DNA of 37,850 nucleotides from Candidatus Stackebrandtia faecavium (GCA_019112895.1 DXIM01000005.1:1-37850), one strand, 5' to 3'; positions 15,288 through 24,797 are shown, counted from the first letter of the stretch. Program-made: numbers and translations. The notes: generated by a model not told the origin, from the letters alone.

Positions 15288-16228
15288 TTCTTTGTCGCCA
15301 ACCGATCTTCGACGACATCCAACGCCATCGACGACAGGTTCGGTTCCGCGGCGTCGAGCCAGGTAATCCGATCGTCGCGTCCGAACCATGAACGCTGCCG
15401 GCGCACGAACCGTCGAGTACCGGTGATCGTTTTGCGCAACGCTTCCTGCTCGTCGTGGACGCCATCGAGGAAATCAAGTACCTGGCGATAGCCGAGTGCC
15501 TTGCTGGCGGTGACGGCATCTTTGATCCCGTGTTCCAGAAGTCCCACGACCTCCTCCACGAGCCCCTGCTGCCACATCCTTTCCGCGCGTACCTGGATAC
15601 GCGCGTCCAGTTCCTCGGTCTGACGATCGACACCTATGAAAACCGCGGGGTAGGCAGCTGTCCTGGACGGCAATCGTGCGGTGAAGGAACCGGTCAACGC
15701 CACGACCTCCAGCGCGCGCACGATACGACGGCCGTTGGTCGGCAGAATCGCTTCCGCCGCCGCCGGATCCTGGTTTCTCAACCGCGAATGCATCGCTTCG
15801 GCACCGTACTGCTGCAGTTCGGTTTCCAGCCGTGCGCGTATAGCGGCGTCCGTTCCCGGAAACTCCATGACGTCCACGACGGCCTGGATATACAGGCCAG
15901 AACCGCCCACCAGCACCGGGGTCTTCCCCCTGGCGACAATGTCGTCGACTGTTCGCCGCGCCAACGCCTGGTACTGGGCGACGTTGGCCGTATATGTCAC
16001 GTTCCAGATGTCGAGCAAATGGTGCGGGATGCCGCGGCGCTCGTTCTCAGTCAGTTTCGCGGTGCCGATATCCATTCCCCGGTACAACTGCATCGAGTCG
16101 GCGTTGATGATTTCGCCATCCAGTTCCTGTGCCAACGACAACGCCAACTCAGATTTGCCCGCCGCAGTGGGCCCCGCGACGACCACCACCGTTCCAGGTA
16201 CGCTCTTGGTGTCGCCGGCAAAGTTCAT
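15284..16228 (-). CDS. miaA: tRNA dimethylallyltransferase (MiaA)
   Basis: 314 residues. MiaA transfers a dimethylallyl group to A37 of tRNAs that read UNN codons; MiaB, also in this window, then adds the methylthio group. Seen: P-loop GPTAAGKS (19-26), DSMQLYRGMDIGTAK, GIPHHLLD, VGGSGLYIQAV, GRRIVRALEV, and SKALGYRQVLDFL. The start at 16228 is chosen because GGGAG lies five bases before it. An ATG at 16252 would add eight residues with a poorer site. It is divergent from the DUF349 gene and convergent with the acyltransferase. Confidence 0.95.
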   Translation of the reverse strand: MNFAGDTKSVPGTVVVVAGPTAAGKSELALSLAQELDGEIINADSMQLYRGMDIGTAKLTENERRGIPHHLLDIWNVTYTANVAQYQALARRTVDDIVARGKTPVLVGGSGLYIQAVVDVMEFPGTDAAIRARLETELQQYGAEAMHSRLRNQDPAAAEAILPTNGRRIVRALEVVALTGSFTARLPSRTAAYPAVFIGVDRQTEELDARIQVRAERMWQQGLVEEVVGLLEHGIKDAVTASKALGYRQVLDFLDGVHDEQEALRKTITGTRRFVRRQRSWFGRDDRITWLDAAEPNLSSMALDVVEDRLATKK

Positions 16229-16233
16229 ATCCG

Positions 16234-16238
16234 CTCCC
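16234..16238 (-). promoter_or_regulatory. Ribosome binding site setting the miaA start
   Basis: GGGAG on the reverse strand, five bases before ATG 16228. The alternative ATG 16252 lies upstream of this site and lacks its own. Confidence 0.6.
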
Positions 16239-16394
16239 GAAACATGTTTCATTGACTGCTCATAGTCTCGCCACGTGCCGGTTCGGTGTTACCGCCGGCC
16301 CAGCGGGATGGAACGCAATGGTTACGGTTGTATCGCAACAGCAGCCTCACCAAGGCCACGAGCAGCGGAAATAAGAAATCGGACAGATAGACAG

Positions 16395-16424
16395 TTGGCG
16401 CCCGGCTACGGATCACCGTAAAGT
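16395..16424 (+). promoter_or_regulatory. Promoter for the DUF349 gene
   Basis: TTGGCG (16395-16400), an 18-base spacer, then TAAAGT (16419-16424), close to the primary sigma factor consensus. The start site would be near 16431, giving a leader of about 60 bases. Confidence 0.55.
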
Positions 16425-16494
16425 ACCGATAGCAACAACAGCAATCAAACCGGTCGGGTATCCACACCCGGCGCCTTATCTGGCTAAAGGAATA

Positions 16495-17724
16495 GTGAAC
16501 TTCATGAGCGGTGAGAACCAAGACCTCACGCGTTTCGGTCGAATCGATGCCGACGGCACCGTCTTCGTCAAAACCAAGGATGGCGAACGCGCCATCGGTT
16601 CCTGGCAGGCTGGTTCTGCCGAAGAAGGCTTGGCTCATTTCGCCCGCCGCTTTGATGACCTTGTGACAGAAGTCGACTTGGTGGCTTCGCGGCTCAACTC
16701 CGGTAACGCCGACCCCAATCAGGCGCTGAGCACCATCAAGAAGCTGCGTGCATCGTTGGCTGACGCCCACGTCATCGGCGACCTGGATTCCCTCGCAGCT
16801 CGTTTGACCGATCTCGAGGCGCGCGCGCAGACGCTGTCGGAGGAAGCTGCGGAAGCCAAAACCGCGGCCCGCGCCGATGCTGTTGCGCGAAAAGAAGCGC
16901 TCGCTGTCGAGGCCGAAGAAATCGCCGAGAATTCGAAACAATGGAAAGCCACCGGCGACCGTTTCAAGGCGATAGCGGACGAGTGGAAGACCATTCACGG
17001 CGCCGACCGCAAAACCGACCAGGCTCTTTGGAAGCGTTTCGCTCAAGCCCGTGACACGTTCACGCGTCGCCGCGGCGCCCATTTCGCTTCCCTGGATTCC
17101 GAACGCAAAGTCATCGCCGTCCGCAAAGAGGAGCTGATATCCGAGGCGGAGGCGTTGGCTCACTCGACCGACTGGGTCGACACGGCCAATAAGCTCAAAG
17201 CGCTCATGCGCGAATGGAAAGAAGCCGGCAGGGTCGCCCCCGACGCCGAGCAGAAACTATGGAAACGCTTCCGTGCCGCCCAGGACACGTTCTTCACCGC
17301 GCGCAGCGAAGCATTCTCTGCGCGCGATGCCGAGCAGAAAGACAATCTGGAGAAAAAGCGGGAACTTCTGACTGCGGCCGAAGCGCTCGACATCGACAAT
17401 GACCCGCGCGCTGCACAGACGGAATTCCGTCAGATTCAAAGCCAGTGGGAAGACATCGGACGCGTCCCTCGTGACGCCGCCGGTGGTATCCAACGCCGTC
17501 TGCGCGCAGTCGACGACAAAATACGCGCGGCACTGGATGTCGCGTGGCGGCGCACCCCCGTGGCTGATAACCCGCTGCTCGGTCAGATGCGCGAACAAGT
17601 CGAAAAGGCGGAGCGCCAGCTGGACCGCGCGAAGGCTGACGGTGACGCCGGCCGCATCAAGAAGGCTCAGGAAGCTCTCGACAGCAAGCGACAGTTCCTC
17701 GAATTGGCCGAAAAATCCGGTTAG
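16495..17724 (+). CDS. DUF349 domain protein
   Basis: 409 residues, almost wholly alpha-helical and charged. After an N-terminal segment FGRIDADGTVFVKTKDGERAIGSWQAG come a helical linker and repeated DUF349 units. Each holds a W-x-x-I or W-K-x-A pattern: ADEWKTIHGADRKTDQALWKRF, MREWKEAGRVAPDAEQKLWK, and IQSQWEDIGRVPRDAAGGIQ. In E. coli, DUF349-type proteins have been linked to translation and RNA regulation, but the role in actinobacteria is unclear. The start is ambiguous: GTG 16495 is three bases and ATG 16504 twelve bases from AAAGGA. The gene sits beside miaA, a common actinobacterial arrangement. Confidence 0.88.
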   Translation: MNFMSGENQDLTRFGRIDADGTVFVKTKDGERAIGSWQAGSAEEGLAHFARRFDDLVTEVDLVASRLNSGNADPNQALSTIKKLRASLADAHVIGDLDSLAARLTDLEARAQTLSEEAAEAKTAARADAVARKEALAVEAEEIAENSKQWKATGDRFKAIADEWKTIHGADRKTDQALWKRFAQARDTFTRRRGAHFASLDSERKVIAVRKEELISEAEALAHSTDWVDTANKLKALMREWKEAGRVAPDAEQKLWKRFRAAQDTFFTARSEAFSARDAEQKDNLEKKRELLTAAEALDIDNDPRAAQTEFRQIQSQWEDIGRVPRDAAGGIQRRLRAVDDKIRAALDVAWRRTPVADNPLLGQMREQVEKAERQLDRAKADGDAGRIKKAQEALDSKRQFLELAEKSG

Positions 17725-17808
17725 TCGCTTCGTCAAGACTTGCGGTGTGGCCGGGCGGGCCCTTGCCTCGCTGCGTCTTCACCCGCCCGCAATCAGGAGG
17801 ACTTCGTA

Positions 17809-18549
17809 ATGCTCCCGCCCTCGGGTTCCGAACCTGAGGACCCCCGCTTCGTACCGCTTGAATCAGTCTTCAACTTCCGAGACCTGGGCGGGCTTGTCAC
17901 GCGCGAAGGCGCACGTGTTCGTCCAGGAAGAGTGTTTCGTTCAGACCAGTTCGCCTGCGCCCAGCCGCACGATCTGAATCGCCTCGTGAACGACCTGGGT
18001 CTGCGCACGGTCGTGGACCTGCGCCGGAAAGCCGAGATCGACGATCACCCGGCTTTCCCATCGGGTTACGACGTGGTGGTCCACCACCTGGAGCTCAAAC
18101 ACATTCCGTGGCACAACTTCGAACGCGATATTCGCCACGAATCGGACCAGGCCGTCTTCTTGGGCGAGCGGTACACCGCCATGTTGGAGACGGGTGCCGA
18201 CGCGATCCGCGGCACTTTGGAGCTGCTACGCGACGACACGCCTTTGGTGTTTCACTGCATGGCGGGCAAGGACCGCACCGGCATCGTCAGCGCGGTCGTG
18301 CTTGGTCTTTTGGGGGTGGACCACGAGACGATCGCCAACGATTACATGCTGTCCAGCCACGGTATTGACCGGTTCTCGCAATGGCGCGAAGACAACGGGC
18401 TGCCGGCCATCCGGGCACGACTTCTCGAGATCGAGGCTATGCGCACAATGTTGCGCAACATAGACACATATTTCGGCTCGGTCGATGCCTACGCCCGCGC
18501 TATCGGTTTCAATGACGCAAGCACTCTCAGGGGTCAGCTACTCGACTGA
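17809..18549 (+). CDS. Tyrosine/serine protein phosphatase (CX5R type)
   Basis: 246 residues. The P-loop is VFHCMAGKDRTGI with Cys150 and Arg156. The N-terminus ESVFNFRDLGGL is the hallmark of the family related to the secreted mycobacterial PtpB and to inositol or lipid phosphatases, with GRVFRSDQ following. The CMAGKDRTG form, with Lys after Gly, is known for activity on phosphotyrosine and on phosphoinositides. No signal peptide is present. The start ATG has AGGAGG eight bases before it (17795-17800). The gene lies 84 bases behind the DUF349 gene. An 8-bp inverted repeat, CGGGCGGG/CCCGCCCG (17752-17759 and 17782-17789), lies in the gap before its ribosome site. Natural substrates are unknown. 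Confidence 0.9.
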   Translation: MLPPSGSEPEDPRFVPLESVFNFRDLGGLVTREGARVRPGRVFRSDQFACAQPHDLNRLVNDLGLRTVVDLRRKAEIDDHPAFPSGYDVVVHHLELKHIPWHNFERDIRHESDQAVFLGERYTAMLETGADAIRGTLELLRDDTPLVFHCMAGKDRTGIVSAVVLGLLGVDHETIANDYMLSSHGIDRFSQWREDNGLPAIRARLLEIEAMRTMLRNIDTYFGSVDAYARAIGFNDASTLRGQLLD

Positions 18550-18651
18550 CCTTGCCTCGGCCGTCGGCACCGAATTCGGGTAACGGTTACACGACGTTGG
18601 CGAATGTGAACTGTGAGGCGGCATTTCTGTCCCGCAGTACATATCATTCCT

Positions 18652-20727
18652 ATGGGATCGTATTTTGCACCGTTGGCCGGGGGGAACGTGAACGGCAGCT
18701 TGCGCCCCATGTTCGGTGGCGATCTTGCTATCGCCACGATCATGGTCGATTCGAACGGACGCATCATCTATTTTGGGCCTCATGCCGAGGTGCTAACCGG
18801 TTTTCGTCGTGGCACCGTCATCGGTCGTGATATCCAGGTGCTGATCAGCGTGCCGGGAGACAACGGCGCGAAAATCACCGATCTCTCGACCGACATGAAC
18901 CCTCAGGTCCACGAGATCCGGACCTCCGATGGCAATACCCGCACCGTTCATCTGTACCGCCATCCCGTGCCGCAGCCGGGCGAACAGCCAGCGATCCTGT
19001 TGATGGCCGTGGACGTGTCCGACACCGCGGAGGCTTCGGCCGGTCTCGGCCTGCTCAACGGTTTCTTCAAACAATCTTCCGTCGGTTTCGTCATCCTCGA
19101 TACCCGCTTGCGGTATGTCGTTTTGAACGAAGCGATGGCGAGACTGAACCAGCGCTCGGTCTTCGACCATCTCGGTCGGCATTTGAGTGAAGTCATCGAC
19201 CCGCCGGATCGCAGCTCCTACGAAGCCTTGCTGTACGCGGTCCTGGAATCGGGTGAACCCGTGAACAACCTGCGGGTTCCGGTCCAGACGACGAGTTCGC
19301 CCGGACAGCATTTTGTGCGGTCGGTATCGTGGTACCGCCTCACCGAGGAACGCGAACGAGTCATCGGACTGTGCGGGATCGTGTCGGACATCACCGATAC
19401 GGAATCGGCCATGCTGCAGACCTCGCAGAGCCACAGCCGTCTTGCCCTGCTCAGCAAGGTCGGTGCGACGCTGGGCATCAGCCTCGACATCGAGGAGACT
19501 GCGAAGAACCTGGCGTCGACCCTGGCTTCCGACTATTGCGACGTGGTCACAGTCGACGTCGTTTCGACGACCCTGCACGGTGCTGTGGTTCCGGAGACCC
19601 CCAGCCAGGACACCTTGGTCACCCGTGTCGGGGCCGCTGCTCGAATTACGATCCCCAATGCCACCGATATCTTGACACCGTTGCCTCCCGAGCGGCCGGC
19701 GTCACAGACCAGCGCGTTCTTTCATGCGCTCGTCACCAATCGTCCTCAAGTGCTTCAGTATCCGGACAGCGGGGTGAATCCGGATCTGTCGCTTCCACCG
19801 CTGCCGAGTGGTCGCCGCGCGCTCGGACCACATTCGGCGATCATCGCTCCGCTCCAGGCGCGCGGATCCACGCTCGGGGCGTTGACATGCGTACGAATGG
19901 CGGAGCGGGAACCGTTCACCCACGAAGACCTTCTGGTCATCTCGGAGATCGCCAACACTTTGGGTCTGTGCATCGATAACGCCCGTTTGTACCGCAATGA
20001 GAAGCAGACGGCGATGACCTTGCAGCAGAGTCTGCTGCCGCAGCGGCTGCCGGATATTCCGGAAGCGACCCTCACCCACGCCTATCGCACCAATCGCGTC
20101 GATCTGCACGCCGGAGGCGACTGGTTCGACACGATCGAACTGCCAGGTCGCCGTGTGGCACTGGTTGTCGGAGACGTCGCCGGGCACGGCATCGGACCAG
20201 CCGCTGCTATGGGCAATTTCCGCACCGCCGTACGCAGCCTCGCCTCCATCGGCATGGATCCGGCGACACTGCTGACTCGCCTCAACGACTTGAGCCACGA
20301 TTTCGGCGAGAACGTGACGGCGTCATGCATCTACGTCGTGTATGACCCGCTCCAGCATTGGTGTGTCATGGCCAGCGCCGGGCACCCGCCTCCGGTGTTG
20401 GTGTTGCCGGGGACAGCGGCCGAAGCCCGCCACGTTGCGGGGGGACCGATCCTGGGTGCCGTTCCCAACGCCGATTACCGGGCGACTTCGATGGCCACCC
20501 CGCCGGGCACCAGACTGCTGCTGTACACCGACGGCATTGTGGAGTCACGGACCGCCTCGTTTGACGACGGCGTAGACCGCCTGGTCCGGCGTATGCGGTC
20601 GGGCTTGCCGGCGGCGAAACTGTGCGAGCAACTGATGGCTGAGTCCCCCAGTGCCGAAGACGACCGTACGCTTTTGCTCGCCGAGTTCCACGGCCTCAAT
20701 CCGCACATGCTCAAAGCACGACAATGA
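18652..20727 (+). CDS. PAS-PAS-GAF-SpoIIE (PP2C) phosphatase
   Basis: 691 residues. Two PAS-like sensors (about 24-130, with TIMVDSNGRIIYFG, and about 145-265, with FVILDTRLRYVVLNEAM) are followed by a GAF domain (about 285-445). A PP2C/SpoIIE catalytic domain follows (about 460-680). The metal-binding aspartates are present: GGDWFD, VGDVAGHG, DGIVES and EDDRTLL. The family dephosphorylates anti-anti-sigma factors, as RsbU does, in response to a signal. No RsbW kinase, STAS partner or sigma factor gene is nearby, so the partner is encoded elsewhere. No transmembrane segment is visible, so it is cytoplasmic. The start is uncertain: ATG 18652 is used, since an upstream ATG at 18613 adds 13 unrelated residues. 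Confidence 0.88.
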   Translation: MGSYFAPLAGGNVNGSLRPMFGGDLAIATIMVDSNGRIIYFGPHAEVLTGFRRGTVIGRDIQVLISVPGDNGAKITDLSTDMNPQVHEIRTSDGNTRTVHLYRHPVPQPGEQPAILLMAVDVSDTAEASAGLGLLNGFFKQSSVGFVILDTRLRYVVLNEAMARLNQRSVFDHLGRHLSEVIDPPDRSSYEALLYAVLESGEPVNNLRVPVQTTSSPGQHFVRSVSWYRLTEERERVIGLCGIVSDITDTESAMLQTSQSHSRLALLSKVGATLGISLDIEETAKNLASTLASDYCDVVTVDVVSTTLHGAVVPETPSQDTLVTRVGAAARITIPNATDILTPLPPERPASQTSAFFHALVTNRPQVLQYPDSGVNPDLSLPPLPSGRRALGPHSAIIAPLQARGSTLGALTCVRMAEREPFTHEDLLVISEIANTLGLCIDNARLYRNEKQTAMTLQQSLLPQRLPDIPEATLTHAYRTNRVDLHAGGDWFDTIELPGRRVALVVGDVAGHGIGPAAAMGNFRTAVRSLASIGMDPATLLTRLNDLSHDFGENVTASCIYVVYDPLQHWCVMASAGHPPPVLVLPGTAAEARHVAGGPILGAVPNADYRATSMATPPGTRLLLYTDGIVESRTASFDDGVDRLVRRMRSGLPAAKLCEQLMAESPSAEDDRTLLLAEFHGLNPHMLKARQ

Positions 20728-20773
20728 CACCAATGGACATAGCTGTTTGACTGTGTCGTGACGGTAGGTCTAC

Positions 20774-20789
20774 TAGCGTTTGCTCCATG
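20774..20789 (+). promoter_or_regulatory. Leaderless promoter -10 for the pirin gene
   Basis: TAGCGT (20774-20779), seven bases, then ATG 20787. The same hexamer and spacing occur at recA. TTGACT at 20747 is too far upstream (21 bases) to be a normal -35. Confidence 0.5.
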
Positions 20790-21725
20790 AGCTACCGCGA
20801 TTTCGGTCCTCAACTGTATGAATACGACGGGAAGCCGACGGCGTCCTCTCCCGTGACGACGGTGCTGTCCGCGCCGGCGATCGAGACCGAGAACAACGTG
20901 ACGATATGCCATGCGCTGCCTGACCCGGCACTGACAACTGTCGGTCCATGGTGCGCAATCGAGTACTTCCGGTCCAGCGACGCCGACGGCCCTTCCCTAT
21001 GGACGCGCGGCATGCAACCCGCGACGGGTTCGCAGGAACTGTCTTGGATGCATTGTGGCGAGCTGATGCATGCCGACGGTCTCGGTAATCAGCAGGAGTT
21101 GCGTGCGGGACGTCTCGGCGTCGTCACCAACGGAAGTGGGCTGAAACATGGCGTGTACACGCGCGACAACTACGTCGGTCCCATCGGTGGGGTCCGGTTG
21201 CGGATCGCGTTGCCGTCCTCGCAACGCGACATCGCTCCAAGCTGGGAATACCATTCGATGCTTCCGGTCACGACCGGTCAGAAATTCCGTGCCACGATTC
21301 TCGCCGGCGAACTCGACGGCATGAAGTCCCCTGCGACCACATATTCGCCCCTGTTCGGTGCGGATGTCGCGCTATCTCCTAGAGCCAATCTTCGTCTGCC
21401 GCTGCAACGAGACTTCGAGTATGCGGTGCTGGTCACGAACGGCACCGCCAGTATCGAGCGGGTCGCGGTCAACGCCGATTCCCTGATCCACCTGGGTATG
21501 GGCCGCAACGAGCTGGAGATCAGTTCCGAGTCCGATTCCCGTTTGCTGCTGTTTGGGGGCGAACCGCTACCGCAAAAGCATGTCATGTGGCGCGGTTTCA
21601 TCGCCCACGACCGCAACGAGGTCGAGCGTTTCCGCATCAAGTGGACAACGAAACGGTTCGACGACGTGCCAGAAATCGAGGACGGGTTTTCAGAACTGAC
21701 GCGGCGCTCACGTTTGCGCGCCTGA
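20787..21725 (+). CDS. Pirin-family bicupin with degenerate metal site
   Basis: 312 residues. Pirin features are VGPWCAIEYF, a GELMHADGLGNQQELRAGRL cupin strand set and the C-terminal LLLFGGEPLPQKHVMWRGFI. Compared with human pirin, whose metal is held by His56, His58, His101 and Glu103, the HPHRGF motif is QPATGS here, and the GILHAE motif is GLKHGV. That leaves one of four ligands, the His of GLKHGV. Quercetinase or redox-cofactor activity that needs the metal is therefore unlikely unless other residues bind it. It follows the SpoIIE phosphatase after 59 bases on the same strand, has its own leaderless promoter, and converges with miaB eight bases apart. Function unknown. Confidence 0.8.
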   Translation: MSYRDFGPQLYEYDGKPTASSPVTTVLSAPAIETENNVTICHALPDPALTTVGPWCAIEYFRSSDADGPSLWTRGMQPATGSQELSWMHCGELMHADGLGNQQELRAGRLGVVTNGSGLKHGVYTRDNYVGPIGGVRLRIALPSSQRDIAPSWEYHSMLPVTTGQKFRATILAGELDGMKSPATTYSPLFGADVALSPRANLRLPLQRDFEYAVLVTNGTASIERVAVNADSLIHLGMGRNELEISSESDSRLLLFGGEPLPQKHVMWRGFIAHDRNEVERFRIKWTTKRFDDVPEIEDGFSELTRRSRLRA

Positions 21726-21733
21726 CGCGCGGA

Positions 21734-23344
21734 CTACGCGCAGCAGCCCGAGCCTTCGTCGGAATGGCCCGTGCTCGGCGCCCCGATTGAAGGCATGCCC
21801 AGGGAAACACCGGGCAGCTTGGGCGCGTTGCCCGCCTCCCAGGCGTCTCCGGCGCGCGTCCGCCGATGCGACAACAAGCCATCGTCGGCCATCAAGTGGT
21901 GCGGTGCGGCAGCCGTCACGACGGTACGCACGACGTCCCCTGGCCGGACTTGGTTGCCAGATCGCAAGTCGAAACCGGCCTCGTCCGCGTCGTCTTCCTT
22001 CGCCACATCGAAGTGCACGAGCCTTCCGTCACGTGCACGACCCGACATGCGGCCCGTCGAGCCGTCCTTGCGACCCTCCCCTGCAGCCACCAAGACTTCG
22101 ATCTCGCGCCCCACCTGTTTGAGGTTTTCTTCCCAGGCGATGCTTTCTTGCAGCGCGACGAGCCGTTCGTACCGTTCCTGCACGACCGCTTTCGGGACCT
22201 GGTCCGGCATCGTGGCGGCCGGTGTTCCGGGGCGGATCGAATACTGGAACGTGTAGGCGCCACTAAATCGGGCTTTACGCACGACGTCCATGGTCGCCTC
22301 GAAATCGTCTTCGGTTTCCCCTGGGAACCCGACGATGATGTCGGTCGTGATCGCTGCCTCGGGCATCGCTTCGCGCACCTTGTCGAGGATGCCGAGGAAC
22401 CGCGACTGACGGTAGGACCGTCGCATCGCCTTCAGCACCTTGTCGGAACCGGATTGCAGCGGCATGTGCAGCTGGTGACAGACGTTAGGGGTCTCGGCCA
22501 TCGCTGCGATCACGTCATCGGTGAAGTCTTTGGGGTGCGGGCTGGTGAAACGTACGCGTTCCAGGCCGTCGATCTCACCGCATGAACGCAGCAACTTCCC
22601 GAAGGCCTGACGATCGCCGAATTCGGCACCGTAGGAGTTGACGTTTTGACCCAGCAACGTCACCTCGCTGACGCCCTGCGCGACCAACGCTTCGACTTCG
22701 GCGAGGATCTCGCCGGGACGCCGATCCTTTTCCTTGCCGCGCAGGCTCGGAACGATACAAAACGTGCAAGTGTTGTTGCAGCCGACAGAGATCGAAACCC
22801 AACCCGCGTATGTGGAGTCACGTTTCGTCGGCAACGTCGACGGAAACACTTCGAGCGACTCGAGGATCTCCACCTCGGCGCTGGCGTTGTGACGGGCGCG
22901 GTCCAGCAGCACCGGCAGCGAGCCGATGTTGTGTGTCCCGAAAACCACGTCGACCCAGGGCGCCCGTTTGACGATCTCGCCGCGGTCCTTCTGAGCCAGA
23001 CATCCGCCGACCGCGATTTGCATCCCCGGGTGACGGTCCTTCGCGGGACGCAGGTGCCCGAGGTTCCCGTACAGCCGGTTATCGGCATTTTCGCGTACCG
23101 CGCAGGTATTGAACACCACCACGTCGGGGTCGCCGTCATCGGTGGCGGGCACGTACCCGGCGTTCTCGAGCAAACCGGTGATGCGTTCGGAGTCATGCAC
23201 GTTCATTTGGCAGCCGTACGTGGTCACGCGGAACGACTTCGGGCTGGCAGACGTGGCTGAAGTTGCGGTGTTCATAGCGCATTCCAGCCTAACGCGGCCG
23301 GTATCCGCCGCTGCCACCCCGGGCACTGTGGCGGACCCGGCCAT
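21734..23344 (-). CDS. miaB: tRNA-2-methylthio-N6-dimethylallyladenosine synthase (MiaB)
   Basis: 536 residues. MiaB is a radical-SAM methylthiotransferase acting on the tRNA base that MiaA has isopentenylated. The first Fe-S cluster is held by Cys45 (TYGCQMN), Cys81 (FNTCAVREN) and Cys115 (VGGCLAQ). The radical-SAM cluster uses Cys189, Cys193 and Cys196 (GCNNTCTFC). A TRAM domain follows in the C-terminal third. Beyond it is an unusual Gly/Pro/Ser-rich tail ending GSGCCA. The ATG at 23344 has a near-perfect AGGAGGT five bases upstream; a second Met at residue 24 (23275) lies closer to the homologous region but has only a weak site. The 5' side can form a hairpin hiding the ribosome site. Confidence 0.95.
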   Translation of the reverse strand: MAGSATVPGVAAADTGRVRLECAMNTATSATSASPKSFRVTTYGCQMNVHDSERITGLLENAGYVPATDDGDPDVVVFNTCAVRENADNRLYGNLGHLRPAKDRHPGMQIAVGGCLAQKDRGEIVKRAPWVDVVFGTHNIGSLPVLLDRARHNASAEVEILESLEVFPSTLPTKRDSTYAGWVSISVGCNNTCTFCIVPSLRGKEKDRRPGEILAEVEALVAQGVSEVTLLGQNVNSYGAEFGDRQAFGKLLRSCGEIDGLERVRFTSPHPKDFTDDVIAAMAETPNVCHQLHMPLQSGSDKVLKAMRRSYRQSRFLGILDKVREAMPEAAITTDIIVGFPGETEDDFEATMDVVRKARFSGAYTFQYSIRPGTPAATMPDQVPKAVVQERYERLVALQESIAWEENLKQVGREIEVLVAAGEGRKDGSTGRMSGRARDGRLVHFDVAKEDDADEAGFDLRSGNQVRPGDVVRTVVTAAAPHHLMADDGLLSHRRTRAGDAWEAGNAPKLPGVSLGMPSIGAPSTGHSDEGSGCCA

Positions 23345-23349
23345 TGAAA

Positions 23350-23382
23350 ACCTCCTCCCAAGCGCGCAAAGCGGCAGGAGGT
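23350..23382 (-). promoter_or_regulatory. miaB ribosome site with possible sequestering hairpin
   Basis: On the reverse strand AGGAGGT (23350-23356) lies five bases before ATG 23344. Nineteen bases upstream is its exact complement ACCTCCT (23376-23382), able to form a seven-bp stem that would occlude the ribosome site. Whether the mRNA begins upstream of 23382 is not known. Confidence 0.4.
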
Positions 23383-23502
23383 AACCTCAGCGATCGTTAT
23401 ATTTCATACGCATCACAGCACTCGTGAGCCACACATTGCATACGTATATGCCCCAGTCGCGTTCACGTAGTTAGTGTCGAGCCCAAGGCATGGGAGAGGT
23501 AG

Positions 23503-24789
23503 ATGACCAACGAAGCCAGACTGCTCTACGGCGACCAGGAAATGGAGCTGACAAGGCACAGCTCGGTCGACGGCCCCTCTGGCCTTGAGATCAGCGGCCT
23601 GTTGAAGAACACCGACCATGTCACTTTCGACTCTGGTTTCGTCAACACCGCGGCCTGCGCGTCCAACATCACCTACATCGACGGTGACGCGGGCATCTTG
23701 CGCTACCGCGGCTACCCGATCGAACAGCTCGCGGAGAAGTCGACCTTCATGGAGGTGTCGTATCTCCTGATCTACGGTGAGCTGCCAAGCTCACAGCAGC
23801 TCAACGACTTCACTCAGAAAATGACGATGCATACCCTCATCCACGAGGAGATGCGTCGTTTCTTCGACGGTTTCCCACGCGACGCGCACCCCATGGCGGT
23901 GTTGTCCTCGGGCGTCAGTGCATTGTCGACCTTCTACCAGGACAGCCTGGACCCGTTCGACCCGGAGCATGTCGAGGCATCGACGGTACGGCTCATGGCA
24001 AAAGTCCCCACAATTGCGGCGCACGCATACAAAAAGTCCACCGGACTCCCGCTGTTGTACCCCGACAACTCCTTGCCGTACGTCGAGAATTTCCTACGCA
24101 TGGCGTTCGGCGTCCCGACCACCAATTACGAGGTCGATCCGGAGATATCGCGGGTGCTCGACCAGCTGTTCCTTCTGCACGCAGACCATGAGCAGAACTG
24201 CTCCACATCCACTGTGCGCATGGTGGGCTCATCGCACGCCAACCTTTTCGCATCGGTATCGGCCGGCGTCAATGCATTGTTCGGCCCGCTTCACGGTGGC
24301 GCTAACCAGGCAGTGCTGGACATGCTCAGCGGCATCCAGCAGGACGGCGGCGACGTCAAAGCTTTCGTCGACAAAGTCAAGAACCGCGAATCGAACGTGC
24401 GCCTCATGGGCTTCGGTCACCGGGTTTACAAAAACTACGACCCGCGCGCAGCAATCGTGAAGCAATCTGCGCGACGGGTCATCGACCGCATGGGCAAGCC
24501 GGACCCACTCCTCGACTTGGCGCTTCAGCTCGAGGAGATCGCGCTCGAGGATGACTACTTCGTCGAACGGAAGCTGTACCCGAACGTCGACTTCTACACC
24601 GGACTCATCTACAAGGCCATGGGTTTCCCGACTCCCATGTTCACGGTCTTGTTCGCATTGGGACGGTTGCCGGGCTGGATCGCGCAGTGGCGCGAAATGA
24701 TCAACGACCCTGCCACGAAGATCGGCCGTCCACGCCAGGTCTACACGGGTGCGGCGCAACGCGACTACGTCGACATCACGCAACGCTGA
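23503..24789 (+). CDS. gltA: Citrate synthase
   Basis: 428 residues, the type II length. It condenses oxaloacetate and acetyl-CoA. The catalytic triad is visible: His264 (GPLHGGANQA), His306 (GFGHRVYKNYDPRA) and Asp363 (PNVDFYTG). The N-terminal leader, with SGLEISGLLKNTDHVTFDSG, is typical of the hexameric, NADH-regulated bacterial form. GGGAG lies six bases before the ATG (23492-23496). TAGTGT (23472-23477) is a possible -10, giving a short leader. It is convergent with recX and followed by a strong hairpin. With lpdA and the E2 gene at the right end, it belongs to the TCA cycle, but these are not one operon. Confidence 0.97.
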   Translation: MTNEARLLYGDQEMELTRHSSVDGPSGLEISGLLKNTDHVTFDSGFVNTAACASNITYIDGDAGILRYRGYPIEQLAEKSTFMEVSYLLIYGELPSSQQLNDFTQKMTMHTLIHEEMRRFFDGFPRDAHPMAVLSSGVSALSTFYQDSLDPFDPEHVEASTVRLMAKVPTIAAHAYKKSTGLPLLYPDNSLPYVENFLRMAFGVPTTNYEVDPEISRVLDQLFLLHADHEQNCSTSTVRMVGSSHANLFASVSAGVNALFGPLHGGANQAVLDMLSGIQQDGGDVKAFVDKVKNRESNVRLMGFGHRVYKNYDPRAAIVKQSARRVIDRMGKPDPLLDLALQLEEIALEDDYFVERKLYPNVDFYTGLIYKAMGFPTPMFTVLFALGRLPGWIAQWREMINDPATKIGRPRQVYTGAAQRDYVDITQR

Positions 24790-24797
24790 TACGCATG

